64,000 nt of DNA. Origin: an uncultured Tateyamaria sp. GTDB lineage: Bacteria; Pseudomonadota; Alphaproteobacteria; Rhodobacterales; Rhodobacteraceae. The notes beneath the pieces were generated by a model. That model was not told the origin of the DNA. It did no database searches and worked only from the letters and a program-made list of their open reading frames with translations. Every line of letters starts with the position of its first letter. Within the stretch, counting starts at the first letter, position 1. Location of the stretch: contig NZ_CANNES010000003.1 in the NCBI RefSeq assembly GCF_947503705.1, positions 1 through 64,000 on the forward strand, in the 5' to 3' direction. Of this stretch, positions 16,970 to 25,395 are shown one piece after another. The position numbers and the translations under genes are program-made.

Positions 16970-18064
16970 TCAACCGAAGTAGTGGTTGTATGCCAGCTTA
17001 TAGTCAGGCTGGTTCAGGTTCAGATAGTTCATCACGTCTTTGGCATAGGCCTTTTGCGATTCCATCACCTTGGCAAAGAAGGGGTCATCCTCGGCGATGC
17101 GCGCGGTGACCTTGTCCCAGGCTTCAAGTTGGGCCGCCATCACGCTGTCAGGCGTGCGGTACACATTCACGCCATCCGATTCCTGCAGTTTCAGCAGGTC
17201 GTCGGAATAGCGCTTGGTGTTGCCCCAGTAAAAGCCGGAGTTTTCGGCCATGGACGCGTTCTTGATGATTGCCTTGTGTTCGTCCGACAGAGCGTTGAAC
17301 TTGTCCTTGTTGATCGTGACCTCAAAGAATTCCTGGCTCTGGTGATAGGAGGCCAAGTGGTAATGCTTGGACACGTCCTGCATACCAAAGTCGCGGTCAG
17401 AGGTTGGGTTGTTGAACTCGGCCGCGTCGATCAGGCCCGATTTCATCGCGGGCTGAATTTCGCCACCGGGCAGCTGCACAACCGACATGCCCATTTCCAG
17501 CAGAACGTCAGCAGCCAGACCAACAGTCCGGTACTTCAGGCCGTCCATCTGGCTTGCATCCGTGATCTGTTCCTGGAACCAGCCCAGAGGCTGCGCAGGC
17601 ATGGGCGAGTTGAAGAAGGACACGACGTTCAGGCGCAGTTCGCTCATTAGCTCGTCAAAAAGCTCCTGACCGCCGCCCGCGTGGACCCAACCCAGCACTT
17701 CCTGGCTCGACCAGCCAAAGCAGGGGCCAGTGCCAAAGAGCGAAGCCGCCTTGGATTTGCCGTACCAGTAAGCAGGCACATAGTGAGCGGCGTCCAGAAC
17801 GCCGCGGTGAACCGCGTCTTGCATCTGGCTGGTTTTCACAACCGCGTCGACCGAAAGCACTTCGATGGTCAGCGAACCGCCCGACATCTCGTTGACGCGT
17901 GCAGCAAAGGATTGTGCGTTCTCCAGAAAGATACCGCCGCCCCAGGCCGCTTGCATCTTGAGGGTTGTGCCGTGGCCGTCTGCAATTGCAGGCGTGGCCA
18001 GGGCGGCCGCGCCGACAACGGCGGAACCGCGCAGAAACTTTCTGCGGTTGAGTGTGTCTGTCAT
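16970..18064 (-). CDS. TRAP transporter substrate-binding protein (DctP family), Tat-exported
   Basis: 364-residue periplasmic receptor. The N-terminus carries a twin-arginine signal (NRRKFLRGSAVVGAAALATPAIA). The later block LKYRTVGLAADVLLEMGMSVV holds the conserved DctP arginine that binds a substrate carboxylate. GGGAGG lies four bases from the ATG at 18064; an upstream ATG at 18106 would bury the Tat motif. First gene of the minus-strand operon dctPQM-amidase-membrane protein-dehydrogenase. Substrate unknown, expected to be an organic acid or acyl amide. Confidence 0.92.
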   Translation of the reverse strand: MTDTLNRRKFLRGSAVVGAAALATPAIADGHGTTLKMQAAWGGGIFLENAQSFAARVNEMSGGSLTIEVLSVDAVVKTSQMQDAVHRGVLDAAHYVPAYWYGKSKAASLFGTGPCFGWSSQEVLGWVHAGGGQELFDELMSELRLNVVSFFNSPMPAQPLGWFQEQITDASQMDGLKYRTVGLAADVLLEMGMSVVQLPGGEIQPAMKSGLIDAAEFNNPTSDRDFGMQDVSKHYHLASYHQSQEFFEVTINKDKFNALSDEHKAIIKNASMAENSGFYWGNTKRYSDDLLKLQESDGVNVYRTPDSVMAAQLEAWDKVTARIAEDDPFFAKVMESQKAYAKDVMNYLNLNQPDYKLAYNHYFG

Positions 18065-18621
18065 GTTTCCTCCCAAGGAATTCGTGCGTTGAGCGCCAAA
18101 AGTCACGCCCAGCCGTTCGTTTTGTTTGGGTTCTGGTGCCAGGTTTCTGCATCATCTCGCGTCATTGACGCATACATTCATACAGTTACCGACACGTAAC
18201 CCAATCAAATCGTAGGATGCGGGATAGCACTGGCAAGAGGAACAAAAGGGGTGCCCTTTATGCGTGTATGGCCCAACGCGGCGATACATCATTGACCGGC
18301 AACGGTAATGACGATTTTCCGGGTGCCCGAAAAAGCAGCGTGAAAAACTCTAATGTGCTGAATCCGATTGCAAAAAGTAGATGAGGGGGTGCGCAATATC
18401 CCAACGCACAAGGTGGGCACAGGGGAAATTTTTGTTCGCTGTTAGCGCCATCAGGCTAAGAAAATTATTTTTGCAAAAAACGGGAAAAACACCCCAGCGG
18501 GTTGGATTTGCGCCCGATGTGCCATTTGCAGGTCGGTGTTCCGCCCTTGGTTTTCGCCCCAGATGCCGAATTTGAAAGGCGTAGAACGCGCCGGGACCGA
18601 TTGTCGATCGCCCAAACGAGC
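18065..18621. other. Long intergenic region between dctP and the LacI gene
   Basis: 557 bp without a gene. The part near 18160-18220 must contain the promoter of the TRAP operon. The stretch 18320-18490 is distinctly AT-richer than the flanks. I see no RNA gene, clear operator or terminator. Confidence 0.3.
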
Positions 18622-19644
18622 CTATTGCGCGCGGATCGTGGCCCCCGGCACAAACTCAACGGGCAAGGTCACCAGGCGGGGCACGTCAATCCGGTTGATC
18701 CGGGCAAGAAGGTGGCGGGCACCCGTTGTTCCGATCAGTTTGCGCGGGGTGCGTACCGTGGTCAGGGGCGTGGGCAGAACGGTGGTCAGGTCAAGCGCGT
18801 TGAAACCGATCACCCCGATATCATCTGGCACCGAAAGCCCCGCTGCCACACAGGCCGACAGACCGCCAAAGGCCTGGTGATCCGTCACGTAGAACAGCAC
18901 ATCGGGCTGGTGGCAGGCCAGCATCTCAGCCGTGCCATCGCGCCCGGCAACAAAGCTGTTGGGGTCGCCGGAGCGGGTCAGACAAAGGGGGGCCGCGTCC
19001 GACACCTCGGCAAAGGCTGCTTGAAAGCCTGCCATTCTTCCCTCGGCCCGGGGGTCGCGCCCCTCGCTCACGCCGACAAAGCCGGGGCGACGGTACCCGA
19101 GCGCGATGCACCGCTCTGCGACCAGACGGCCGGCAGCCACGTGATCGATTCCGACGCACACGTCAATGGGATCGTCGGTTACATCCCACATCTGAAGTGT
19201 CGGGATTTCAGAACGGCGCAGGGTCTGGCTTAGCTTGGGGTGGTGTTTTGTCCCGGTCAGAATGAAACCGGCAGGGCGCCAGGACAACAGCCGCTCGGCC
19301 CAGGCAAGTTCGACTTCGAGGCTGTATTCCGTCGTGTCCACGACGCTGGAAAAGCCCGCCATGTCAAAGGTACGGCGCATGCCGGCCAACATCTCGGCAA
19401 AAACGTCGTTGAACAGGTTGGGCACGGAGATCCCCAACAGGTCAGAGTTCATGGTGACCAGCGACCGCGCACTGCTGTTGGGGGTATATTTGAGGCGGCG
19501 GGCGATGCGCAGAATCTCGTGCCTCTTGGCCTCTGACACGCCTTCGACGCCGCGCAATGCGCGCGAAGCTGTCATGATACTGACGCCTGCGGCCACTGCG
19601 ATATCCTTCAGGACGGGGCCAGAGTCGGATTGGCGTTTGCGCAT
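18622..19644 (-). CDS. LacI-family transcriptional regulator
   Basis: 340-residue DNA-binding repressor. The helix-turn-helix with hinge helix is at residues 11-60 (LKDIAVAAGVSIMTASRALR, then YTPNSSARSL), followed by a periplasmic-binding-protein-like effector domain with NLFNDVFAEML and PDDIGVIGFNALD. It is divergent from the sugar ABC operon and separated from it by 180 bp that contain a palindromic operator. It probably represses that operon until a sugar or sugar acid binds; the overall look is GntR/GluR-like among LacI proteins. Confidence 0.9.
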   Translation of the reverse strand: MRKRQSDSGPVLKDIAVAAGVSIMTASRALRGVEGVSEAKRHEILRIARRLKYTPNSSARSLVTMNSDLLGISVPNLFNDVFAEMLAGMRRTFDMAGFSSVVDTTEYSLEVELAWAERLLSWRPAGFILTGTKHHPKLSQTLRRSEIPTLQMWDVTDDPIDVCVGIDHVAAGRLVAERCIALGYRRPGFVGVSEGRDPRAEGRMAGFQAAFAEVSDAAPLCLTRSGDPNSFVAGRDGTAEMLACHQPDVLFYVTDHQAFGGLSACVAAGLSVPDDIGVIGFNALDLTTVLPTPLTTVRTPRKLIGTTGARHLLARINRIDVPRLVTLPVEFVPGATIRAQ

Positions 19645-19703
19645 GAGAATGGCCCCAATGGTCGAAAAAGCATGTTTATTTTCATGCGTTTGCTGGTTTG
19701 CAT

Positions 19704-19720
19704 ACGTTAACGTTAACGTT
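19704..19720. promoter_or_regulatory. Probable operator of the LacI-family regulator
   Basis: ACGTTAACGTTAACGTT contains overlapping palindromes: ACGTTAACGT (19704-19713) and AACGTTAACGTT (19709-19720). It lies in the divergent region between the lacI-type gene and the ABC operon, 106 bp before the ATPase gene. LacI-family operators are typically such CG-centred or TTAA-containing palindromes. Assignment is inference from location and symmetry. Confidence 0.65.
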
Positions 19721-19825
19721 GAATTGGCGCAAGCGGCCTTTGTCGATCACGTTTCGCATGCAAAGCTTTCTGGACACGAATGCGTGCAATCGCGTCGCGA
19801 ACGCCAAGTTCTGGGGAGGACTTCT

Positions 19826-20905
19826 GTGCCAGAAATCGTCTTTGACGGTGTCGAAAAGAGTTATGGCTCGGTTCGGGTGCTGCCGCCGCTTGATCTTACG
19901 CTGCATGACGGGGAATTCACCGTGCTGGTGGGCCCGTCCGGTTGCGGCAAATCCACGACCTTGCGCATTCTCGCGGGCCTCGAAACCCTGTCGGGCGGAG
20001 AGATCTATTTCGACGGCAAACCCATTAGCGCGCTCGAACCCAAAGAGCGCGACATCGCAATGGTGTTTCAGGACTACGCGCTTTATCCACATATGAACAT
20101 CGCTCGCAACATGTCCTTTGCCCTAAGGCTGGCCAAGACCCCCAAGGCCGAGATTGATGCAAAGGTCCAGCGCGTCGCCGACATGCTGAACATCGGCCAT
20201 CTGCTCGCCCGCAAGCCTGCGGAACTGTCGGGGGGTCAACGCCAACGCGTTGCGATGGGCCGCGCCCTCGTCCGCGATGCGGGCACGTTCCTGTTTGATG
20301 AACCCCTGTCGAACCTTGATGCCAAACTGCGCGGCAAGATGCGCACCGAACTGGCCGAGATGCGCGACAGTATCGAAAAGAACATGGTCTACGTGACCCA
20401 TGACCAGGTCGAGGCGATGACGCTGGGCGACCGGATTGTGGTGATGAACGAAGGCGTTGTGCAACAGCAGGGCACACCCGAGGAACTCTTCAAGGAACCC
20501 CGCAACCTGTTTGTAGCCGGGTTCATAGGCAGCCCTTCGATGAATTTCATGGAGGGTGCTCTGGTCGATATCGGCGGTGAGATGCACGTGCAGGGTGCGG
20601 GCTTTGACCTGCCGCTGGACGCTACGACGCGCACCCGTCTGGATACGGCTACTGACCGCAATGTGACGGTGGGCATCCGCCCCTCGTCTTTCACCACAGA
20701 CACCAGCGGCGCCACGGTCGAGCTGCGGGTGATTGTGGCGGAGTATCTGGGCGCGCAATCGGTTCTGGTTACCAAACTGGGCAAGACCGAATTGCTGGTC
20801 GAAACCCAAAGTACAGCCCCATTCAAATCCGGCGTCACCCAAAGCTTTGGGGTGAACACCGACGAAATCATGCTGTTTGACCGGTCGACCGGTCTGCGGC
20901 TTTGA
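19826..20905 (+). CDS. Sugar ABC transporter ATP-binding protein (MalK/UgpC-type)
   Basis: 359-residue ATPase. Walker A GPSGCGKST is at residues 36-44, the signature LSGGQRQRVAMGRAL is at about 134-148, Walker B is FLFDEPLSNLD, and the H-loop is THDQVEAM. A C-terminal TOBE/MalK regulatory domain of about 120 residues follows. I chose GTG at 19826 because GGGGAGGA precedes it and the family start fits; the frame is open upstream but that part is unrelated sequence lying over the regulator gene. First gene of the operon. Confidence 0.92.
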   Translation: MPEIVFDGVEKSYGSVRVLPPLDLTLHDGEFTVLVGPSGCGKSTTLRILAGLETLSGGEIYFDGKPISALEPKERDIAMVFQDYALYPHMNIARNMSFALRLAKTPKAEIDAKVQRVADMLNIGHLLARKPAELSGGQRQRVAMGRALVRDAGTFLFDEPLSNLDAKLRGKMRTELAEMRDSIEKNMVYVTHDQVEAMTLGDRIVVMNEGVVQQQGTPEELFKEPRNLFVAGFIGSPSMNFMEGALVDIGGEMHVQGAGFDLPLDATTRTRLDTATDRNVTVGIRPSSFTTDTSGATVELRVIVAEYLGAQSVLVTKLGKTELLVETQSTAPFKSGVTQSFGVNTDEIMLFDRSTGLRL

Positions 20906-20933
20906 ACGACACGACAACAGGGAGGAAACTGTA

Positions 20934-22262
20934 ATGACATTTATGAAATATGGCCTGACGGGCGCGATTGCGGGGCTAGCCGTTTCGGCAACCGCGCTTT
21001 TGGCGAACCCTTATGCGGAATACGAAGGCACCACACTGATCGTGAACTTTCCGGCACATCCGCACTATAACGCGGCGATCAAGGCGCTGCCCGAGTTCAC
21101 CAAACAGACCGGCATCGAGGTTGAGGTGGACCAACTGCCCTACCTCAAAATGCGCGAGCGGCAGACACTGGAGCTGGCACAGGATGAGGGTGAATATGAC
21201 CTGATCTCCTACGTCGTGTTTTCCAAGGCGGACTATGTCTATGCCGATCAATTGGAAAACCTGGCCAAGTTCTTCATGAACCCCAAACTGGCCGACCCCA
21301 GCTATGATGCGGATGACCTGATCGACGGCTATGTCCAGAACATCGGCGTTGCGGGCGGCACCAAGGGGTATCTGCCTGGTCCCACGGGTTCGCTTTTTGG
21401 TATTCCCTTTGGCTCCGAGACGTCGGTTTTGGCCTACCGCAAGGACATCTTTGAAAAGCATGGTATTGCCGAGCCTGAGACATATGAGCAACTGCTGGAT
21501 GCGGCCTGCGCCATTCCAGAGCTTGAGCCCGGTATGGGCGGGATGGCCTCGCGCGCGGCCTCTGGCCACCAGGCCAGCCACGCGTTCCTGCTGCACCTTG
21601 CACCCTTGGGCGGTCGCGTCTTTGACGACGCATGGAACCCGATCATCAACAACGCCGCTGGCGTTGAGGCGGCCAATGCGCTGAAAACCATCGTGGACTG
21701 TGGCCCCGAAGGCTCGCTGTCCTTTGGTCCTTCCGAGGCGGCCAACGCGTTTTCCAACGGCGACGCGGCGATGTTCCTCGATAGTATCGCCTTTATGCCC
21801 GGCTTCGAGAATCCCGAGCGGTCGAGCGTTGTGGGCAAGGTTGGCTATGCCATGCACCCCATGGGCGTGCGTCGCGGCAGCCAAACGGGTGGTTTCGGTA
21901 TCGGCATCCCCAAGAACGCCGAGAACAAAGAGGCGGCGTTCCTTTTGATGCAGTGGCTGACCTCGAAAGAGGGTGACCTGATGGTGGCGATGAATGGCGG
22001 TAACCCGTCGCGCTTCTCGACCTATCAGGATGCGGGCCTGAACGAGAAATACCCCTTCTCGGCCACCTTTGGTGAAGCATTGAAATATGCCGATCCCGAC
22101 TGGCGCCCGATCATCCCCGTCTGGGGCAAGATCAACGCCGACATCGGCACCACAATGTCCAAGGTTCTGACCGAAGGGCTGGACATCCAGGAAGCGCTTG
22201 ATGGTGTCGCCGAACGCACCCGTGCCGTGATGGACGAAGCCGGGTACTACACCTGGCAGTAA
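20934..22262 (+). CDS. Sugar ABC transporter substrate-binding protein (family 1)
   Basis: 442 residues with an N-terminal signal peptide ending near ALLA-NPYA. The mature protein has the family 1 extracellular solute-binding layout: PEFTKQTGIEVEVDQLPY, a hinge, then GGFGIGIPKNAENKEAAFLLMQW, where gain-of-rigid-segment residues are typical. Aromatic residues are plentiful in the cleft region (LPYLKMR, YLPGPTGSLF), as expected for sugar stacking. ATG at 20934 has GGAGG nine bases upstream. Confidence 0.9.
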   Translation: MTFMKYGLTGAIAGLAVSATALLANPYAEYEGTTLIVNFPAHPHYNAAIKALPEFTKQTGIEVEVDQLPYLKMRERQTLELAQDEGEYDLISYVVFSKADYVYADQLENLAKFFMNPKLADPSYDADDLIDGYVQNIGVAGGTKGYLPGPTGSLFGIPFGSETSVLAYRKDIFEKHGIAEPETYEQLLDAACAIPELEPGMGGMASRAASGHQASHAFLLHLAPLGGRVFDDAWNPIINNAAGVEAANALKTIVDCGPEGSLSFGPSEAANAFSNGDAAMFLDSIAFMPGFENPERSSVVGKVGYAMHPMGVRRGSQTGGFGIGIPKNAENKEAAFLLMQWLTSKEGDLMVAMNGGNPSRFSTYQDAGLNEKYPFSATFGEALKYADPDWRPIIPVWGKINADIGTTMSKVLTEGLDIQEALDGVAERTRAVMDEAGYYTWQ

Positions 22263-22273
22263 GTCACCTCCCG

Positions 22274-22303
22274 AGGTCCGGCGCTGTTAGGTGCCGGGCC
22301 TCA
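22274..22303 (+). other. Intra-operon hairpin after the sugar-binding protein gene
   Basis: Twelve paired bases (two G-T) between 22274-22285 and 22292-22303 with a 6-nt loop; no T tract follows. It sits between the binding-protein and permease genes and probably protects the upstream mRNA or reduces permease expression. Confidence 0.7.
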
Positions 22304-22331
22304 CCAACCCTCAGATGAAAAGGTCGTCCCG

Positions 22332-23240
22332 GTGAAATCAACGCTCAATCGTTTGACGCCTTACGTCTTTTTCATGCCCGCGGCGGTGATTATGATCATC
22401 GCGCTCTTTTACCCGCTGCTTTACATGATCTGGGGCAGTTTTCGGCGCTGGTCGCCCAGCCAACAGATCGGCGAGACCGAGTTTGTGGGCCTGCGCAACT
22501 ACATCAGCCTGTGGAACGATCCCAATTTTGCCGAAAGCATGGGCGTCACCCTGAAATTCGCAGTCAGCGTCGTGACCATCGAAATGCTGCTGGGTGTGGG
22601 CCTGGCCTTGCTGCTCGACCGCAACATTCGTGGCATGTCCGTGCTGCGCACTCTCTTCATCCTACCGATGATGATCGCGCCCGTCGTCGTCGGCCTGATG
22701 TGGCGTTATATTTACCACCCGACCATCGGCACCTTTAACCGCTTTCTCGACACTATCGGCGTAGAAAGGGTGGACTGGCTGGGCCAGAACGCCCTGATGT
22801 CCGTCATCATCGCCGATATCTGGCAATGGACACCCTTTATCTTCATTCTGTCGCTGGCAGCCTTGCAATCGTTACCGCAATCCGCGCTGGAAGCGTCCCG
22901 CATTGATGGGGCCACCGGCTGGCAACAGATCTGGCACATCAAGATACCGCTGATGATGCCCGTGCTGATCGTGACATGCCTCTTGCGCCTGATTGACGCC
23001 TTCAAGGTCCTCGAAGTGATCCTGGTGATGACCGAAGGTGGGCCGGGTTTGTCGACCGAAATCCTGGCCTTGCGGATCAGCCGCACGGCAACCGAGTTCC
23101 GCGAACTTGGGGTGGCGGCGGCAATGTCAAACTACCTGTTGATCCTGCTTATGCTGCTGACAGCTGCAATGTTCACCTATACCAAACTGCAAGAGGCCCG
23201 CGCCAATCGGCTGCGTATGGCCGTAGAGGCGGACGACTGA
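22332..23240 (+). CDS. Sugar ABC transporter permease 1 (MalF/UgpA-type)
   Basis: 302-residue inner-membrane permease with six helices. The EAA loop EASRIDGATGWQQIWHIKIP (about residues 190-209) is diagnostic of carbohydrate ABC permeases. The start codon appears to be GTG at 22332, with AAAGG about ten bases upstream. Its stop overlaps the next permease gene by one base (TGATG). Confidence 0.88.
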   Translation: MKSTLNRLTPYVFFMPAAVIMIIALFYPLLYMIWGSFRRWSPSQQIGETEFVGLRNYISLWNDPNFAESMGVTLKFAVSVVTIEMLLGVGLALLLDRNIRGMSVLRTLFILPMMIAPVVVGLMWRYIYHPTIGTFNRFLDTIGVERVDWLGQNALMSVIIADIWQWTPFIFILSLAALQSLPQSALEASRIDGATGWQQIWHIKIPLMMPVLIVTCLLRLIDAFKVLEVILVMTEGGPGLSTEILALRISRTATEFRELGVAAAMSNYLLILLMLLTAAMFTYTKLQEARANRLRMAVEADD

Positions 23241-24178
23241 TGGCTGCACAAACCCATACCCGCCAGCACCCGGCCTTTTATGCCATTCTGGTGATGCTGA
23301 TTTTCATGGCCGTCGGACCGATTGTTCTGATGCTGATCAACTCGTTCAAGCTGGACGTGGATATTATTTCTGGCACGGGTGGGCTTTTGTTCCTGCCCAC
23401 GATTCAGAACTATGAAACGGCGCTTTGCGATGTGCTGCCTTACGAGCTGGATCACCTGGATTTCTGTGCTCTGAAATTCGGGGGCGCTTTTGTCAATTCG
23501 CTGATCATCGCGCTGGTTTCGACCCTGCTGACACTGATCATCGGCTGCATGGCCGCCTATGCGCTTGTGCGGTTCCGGTTCATGGGACGGGATGTGGCGT
23601 CGGTCAGCACGCTGATGCTGCGGATGGTGCCGCCCGCGGTGCTGCTCGTCCCTGTCTTTGGGCTGTGGAACAACGAGTTCTGTCTGGACCGCGATGGCCT
23701 TTTGGGTGGGGCGATCCGTGATACGTTTGGCGGGCGCGGGGACGTGTGCCTTGCGGGCACCCATTCGGGGATTATCCTGATCTATGTGGCGATGAACCTG
23801 CCCTTTGTGATCTGGATCCTGCAAAGCTTTATCGTTCAGGTTCCCCGCCAGCTTGAGGAAGCCGCGCGCATGGACGGGGCCGGGCCGTTTCAGGTCTTCT
23901 TCCTCGTGGTCTTGCCCCTGATCAAACCGGGCCTCGCGGCGGCGGCCATCTTTACCTTCCGCATTGCATGGAACGAATATCTGCTGGCCTCGGCCCTGTC
24001 GGATCGCGATACCAAAACCGTGCCGATCCTGATTGTGAACAACATGTCCGAGTTCAACGTCGAATGGGGGGTCATCATGGCCACCGGCATGTTGCTCGCC
24101 ATCCCGCCCATCGTCTTTACCCTGTTTGCGTCGCGCCAGATCATCACCGGCATGACCGCAGGCGCGGTCAAGGGCTAG
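23240..24178 (+). CDS. Sugar ABC transporter permease 2 (MalG/UgpE-type) with Cys-bearing loops
   Basis: 312-residue partner permease. The EAA loop EEAARMDGAGPFQVFFLVVLP is clear. Compared with ordinary MalG-type permeases of about 275 residues it has two insertions in extracytoplasmic loops, at about residues 58-75 (ALCDVLPYELDHLDFCALKF) and 150-175 (NNEFCLDRDGLLGG, then GDVCLAG). Each insertion carries two cysteines, so disulfides are likely. It ends 5 bp before the b561-like gene. Confidence 0.87.
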   Translation: MAAQTHTRQHPAFYAILVMLIFMAVGPIVLMLINSFKLDVDIISGTGGLLFLPTIQNYETALCDVLPYELDHLDFCALKFGGAFVNSLIIALVSTLLTLIIGCMAAYALVRFRFMGRDVASVSTLMLRMVPPAVLLVPVFGLWNNEFCLDRDGLLGGAIRDTFGGRGDVCLAGTHSGIILIYVAMNLPFVIWILQSFIVQVPRQLEEAARMDGAGPFQVFFLVVLPLIKPGLAAAAIFTFRIAWNEYLLASALSDRDTKTVPILIVNNMSEFNVEWGVIMATGMLLAIPPIVFTLFASRQIITGMTAGAVKG

Positions 24179-24183
24179 GCCCC

Positions 24184-24882
24184 ATGTGGGAGTGGCTGCT
24201 GTCGCCTGTTGATCCAAGCCGCGCCCATGAGGTCGGGTTTTACCTGTCATGGCATGCGCGGCTTATGGTGCTGGCCTGGATCGTCATGGTCCCCCTGGGC
24301 ATCCTTGCGGCACGGTATTTCAAGGTGGCCCCGGGTCAGGATTGGCCACGTGAGCTGGACAATCAAGCGTGGTGGGTCACGCACCGGGTCTGCCAATACG
24401 GGGCGGCAGTGCTGATGGTTGCGGGCTTGGGTCTGGTCCTGTCGGCCCCACCCTTGGTTGCGGTGCTGCCAGGGCCCCATGCATTGATGGGCTGGACGGT
24501 ACTGGCCATGGCGGGGGTGCAAATCCTGGGCGGTGTTCTGCGCGGGACCAAGGGCGGGCCGACGGATGTGCAATTGCGCGGAGATCACTATGACATGACG
24601 CCTCGGCGGCTTGCGTTTGAGTATCTGCACAAGGCCTTGGGCTATGTCGCGTGGCTCTTGGCCGTGGTCACGACCTTTAGCGGGCTTTGGCAGGCGAACG
24701 CGCCGGTCTGGATGTGGCTGGGCCTTGGGCTCTGGGTACTGAACCTGTGCGTGGCCTTTGTCTGGTTGCAACGGCAAGGCCGGACAGTGGACACCTATCA
24801 GGCGATCTGGGGCACTGACCCGAACCTGCCGGGCAACCGGCGCAAGCCTATTGGGCTGGGCGTGCGGACGGTTTCAAAGTGA
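24184..24882 (+). CDS. Cytochrome b561-domain membrane protein
   Basis: 232 residues with about six hydrophobic segments. Spaced histidines in helices (FYLSWHARL, WWVTHRVCQ, GPHALMGW, EYLHKALGY) match the b561/ferric-reductase-like haem-binding pattern of DOMON-type b561 proteins. It probably transfers electrons across the membrane. Only 5 bp separate it from permease 2, so it is in the sugar operon, which is an unexpected place. No DOMON domain is present. Confidence 0.75.
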   Translation: MWEWLLSPVDPSRAHEVGFYLSWHARLMVLAWIVMVPLGILAARYFKVAPGQDWPRELDNQAWWVTHRVCQYGAAVLMVAGLGLVLSAPPLVAVLPGPHALMGWTVLAMAGVQILGGVLRGTKGGPTDVQLRGDHYDMTPRRLAFEYLHKALGYVAWLLAVVTTFSGLWQANAPVWMWLGLGLWVLNLCVAFVWLQRQGRTVDTYQAIWGTDPNLPGNRRKPIGLGVRTVSK

Positions 24883-24893
24883 TGCCCGAGTCT

Positions 24894-25325
24894 TCAAAAT
24901 TCGGTCGCCGCCCCGATCGCCCGCAAAGCGGCCAAGCCCACTGCAACGTCCTGATCGCCGCTGCCAGAGCCGACCCCGATCCCACCGAGCAAAACGCCAC
25001 CGACTTTGATTGGCAATCCGCCGGGCAGGGCCGTCATCTCGCCCCCTGTCGCAGCGCCGATGGGCGCGCGCACCGCGTCGGGAATGGCCGTTGTCGGCGC
25101 TCCAATCGAGGCGGCAGTGCGTGCCTTGGACCGCGCGCTTTTGCGGCTGAGGTACTTTGCGCCGGTCATCCGCACCTCGCCCAAAAGCTCGCCCGAGCCG
25201 TCCACGATCACGATGCATTGTGGCTGGCCTGTGGCCTCGGCCTCCGCGATGGCGGCGGCCAACATCGCCATCACGCCCGCATGGGTCAAAACAGTGGTTT
25301 GATCGGTATGATCCATCATGTGCAT
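24894..25325 (-). CDS. GlcG/HbpS-type small protein
   Basis: 143 residues of the GlcG/HbpS (DUF336) family: AIAEAEATGQPQCIVIVDGSGELL at the N-terminus, the SRKSARSKARTA segment in the middle and the glycine-rich VGGVLLGGIGVGSGSGDQD at the end. Members bind haem or small ligands or accompany glycolate and diol oxidation genes. Starts at 25325, 25319 or 25316 are all possible; 25319 has the best-spaced AGG. It is convergent with the b561 gene and divergent from the gluconolactonase gene. Confidence 0.85.
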   Translation of the reverse strand: MHMMDHTDQTTVLTHAGVMAMLAAAIAEAEATGQPQCIVIVDGSGELLGEVRMTGAKYLSRKSARSKARTAASIGAPTTAIPDAVRAPIGAATGGEMTALPGGLPIKVGGVLLGGIGVGSGSGDQDVAVGLAALRAIGAATEF

Positions 25326-25395
25326 CCTATCCTAACGCTGGCGATGACGGTACCTTTGGGCCATGCGCAATGAAAGCTGAATAGCAGGGGACACC

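Noticed and set aside
19235-19825. Long N-terminal extension of the sugar ABC ATPase
   Set aside because: The open frame upstream of GTG 19826 overlaps the LacI-family gene on the other strand and contains no ABC sequence; a ribosome-binding site fits 19826.
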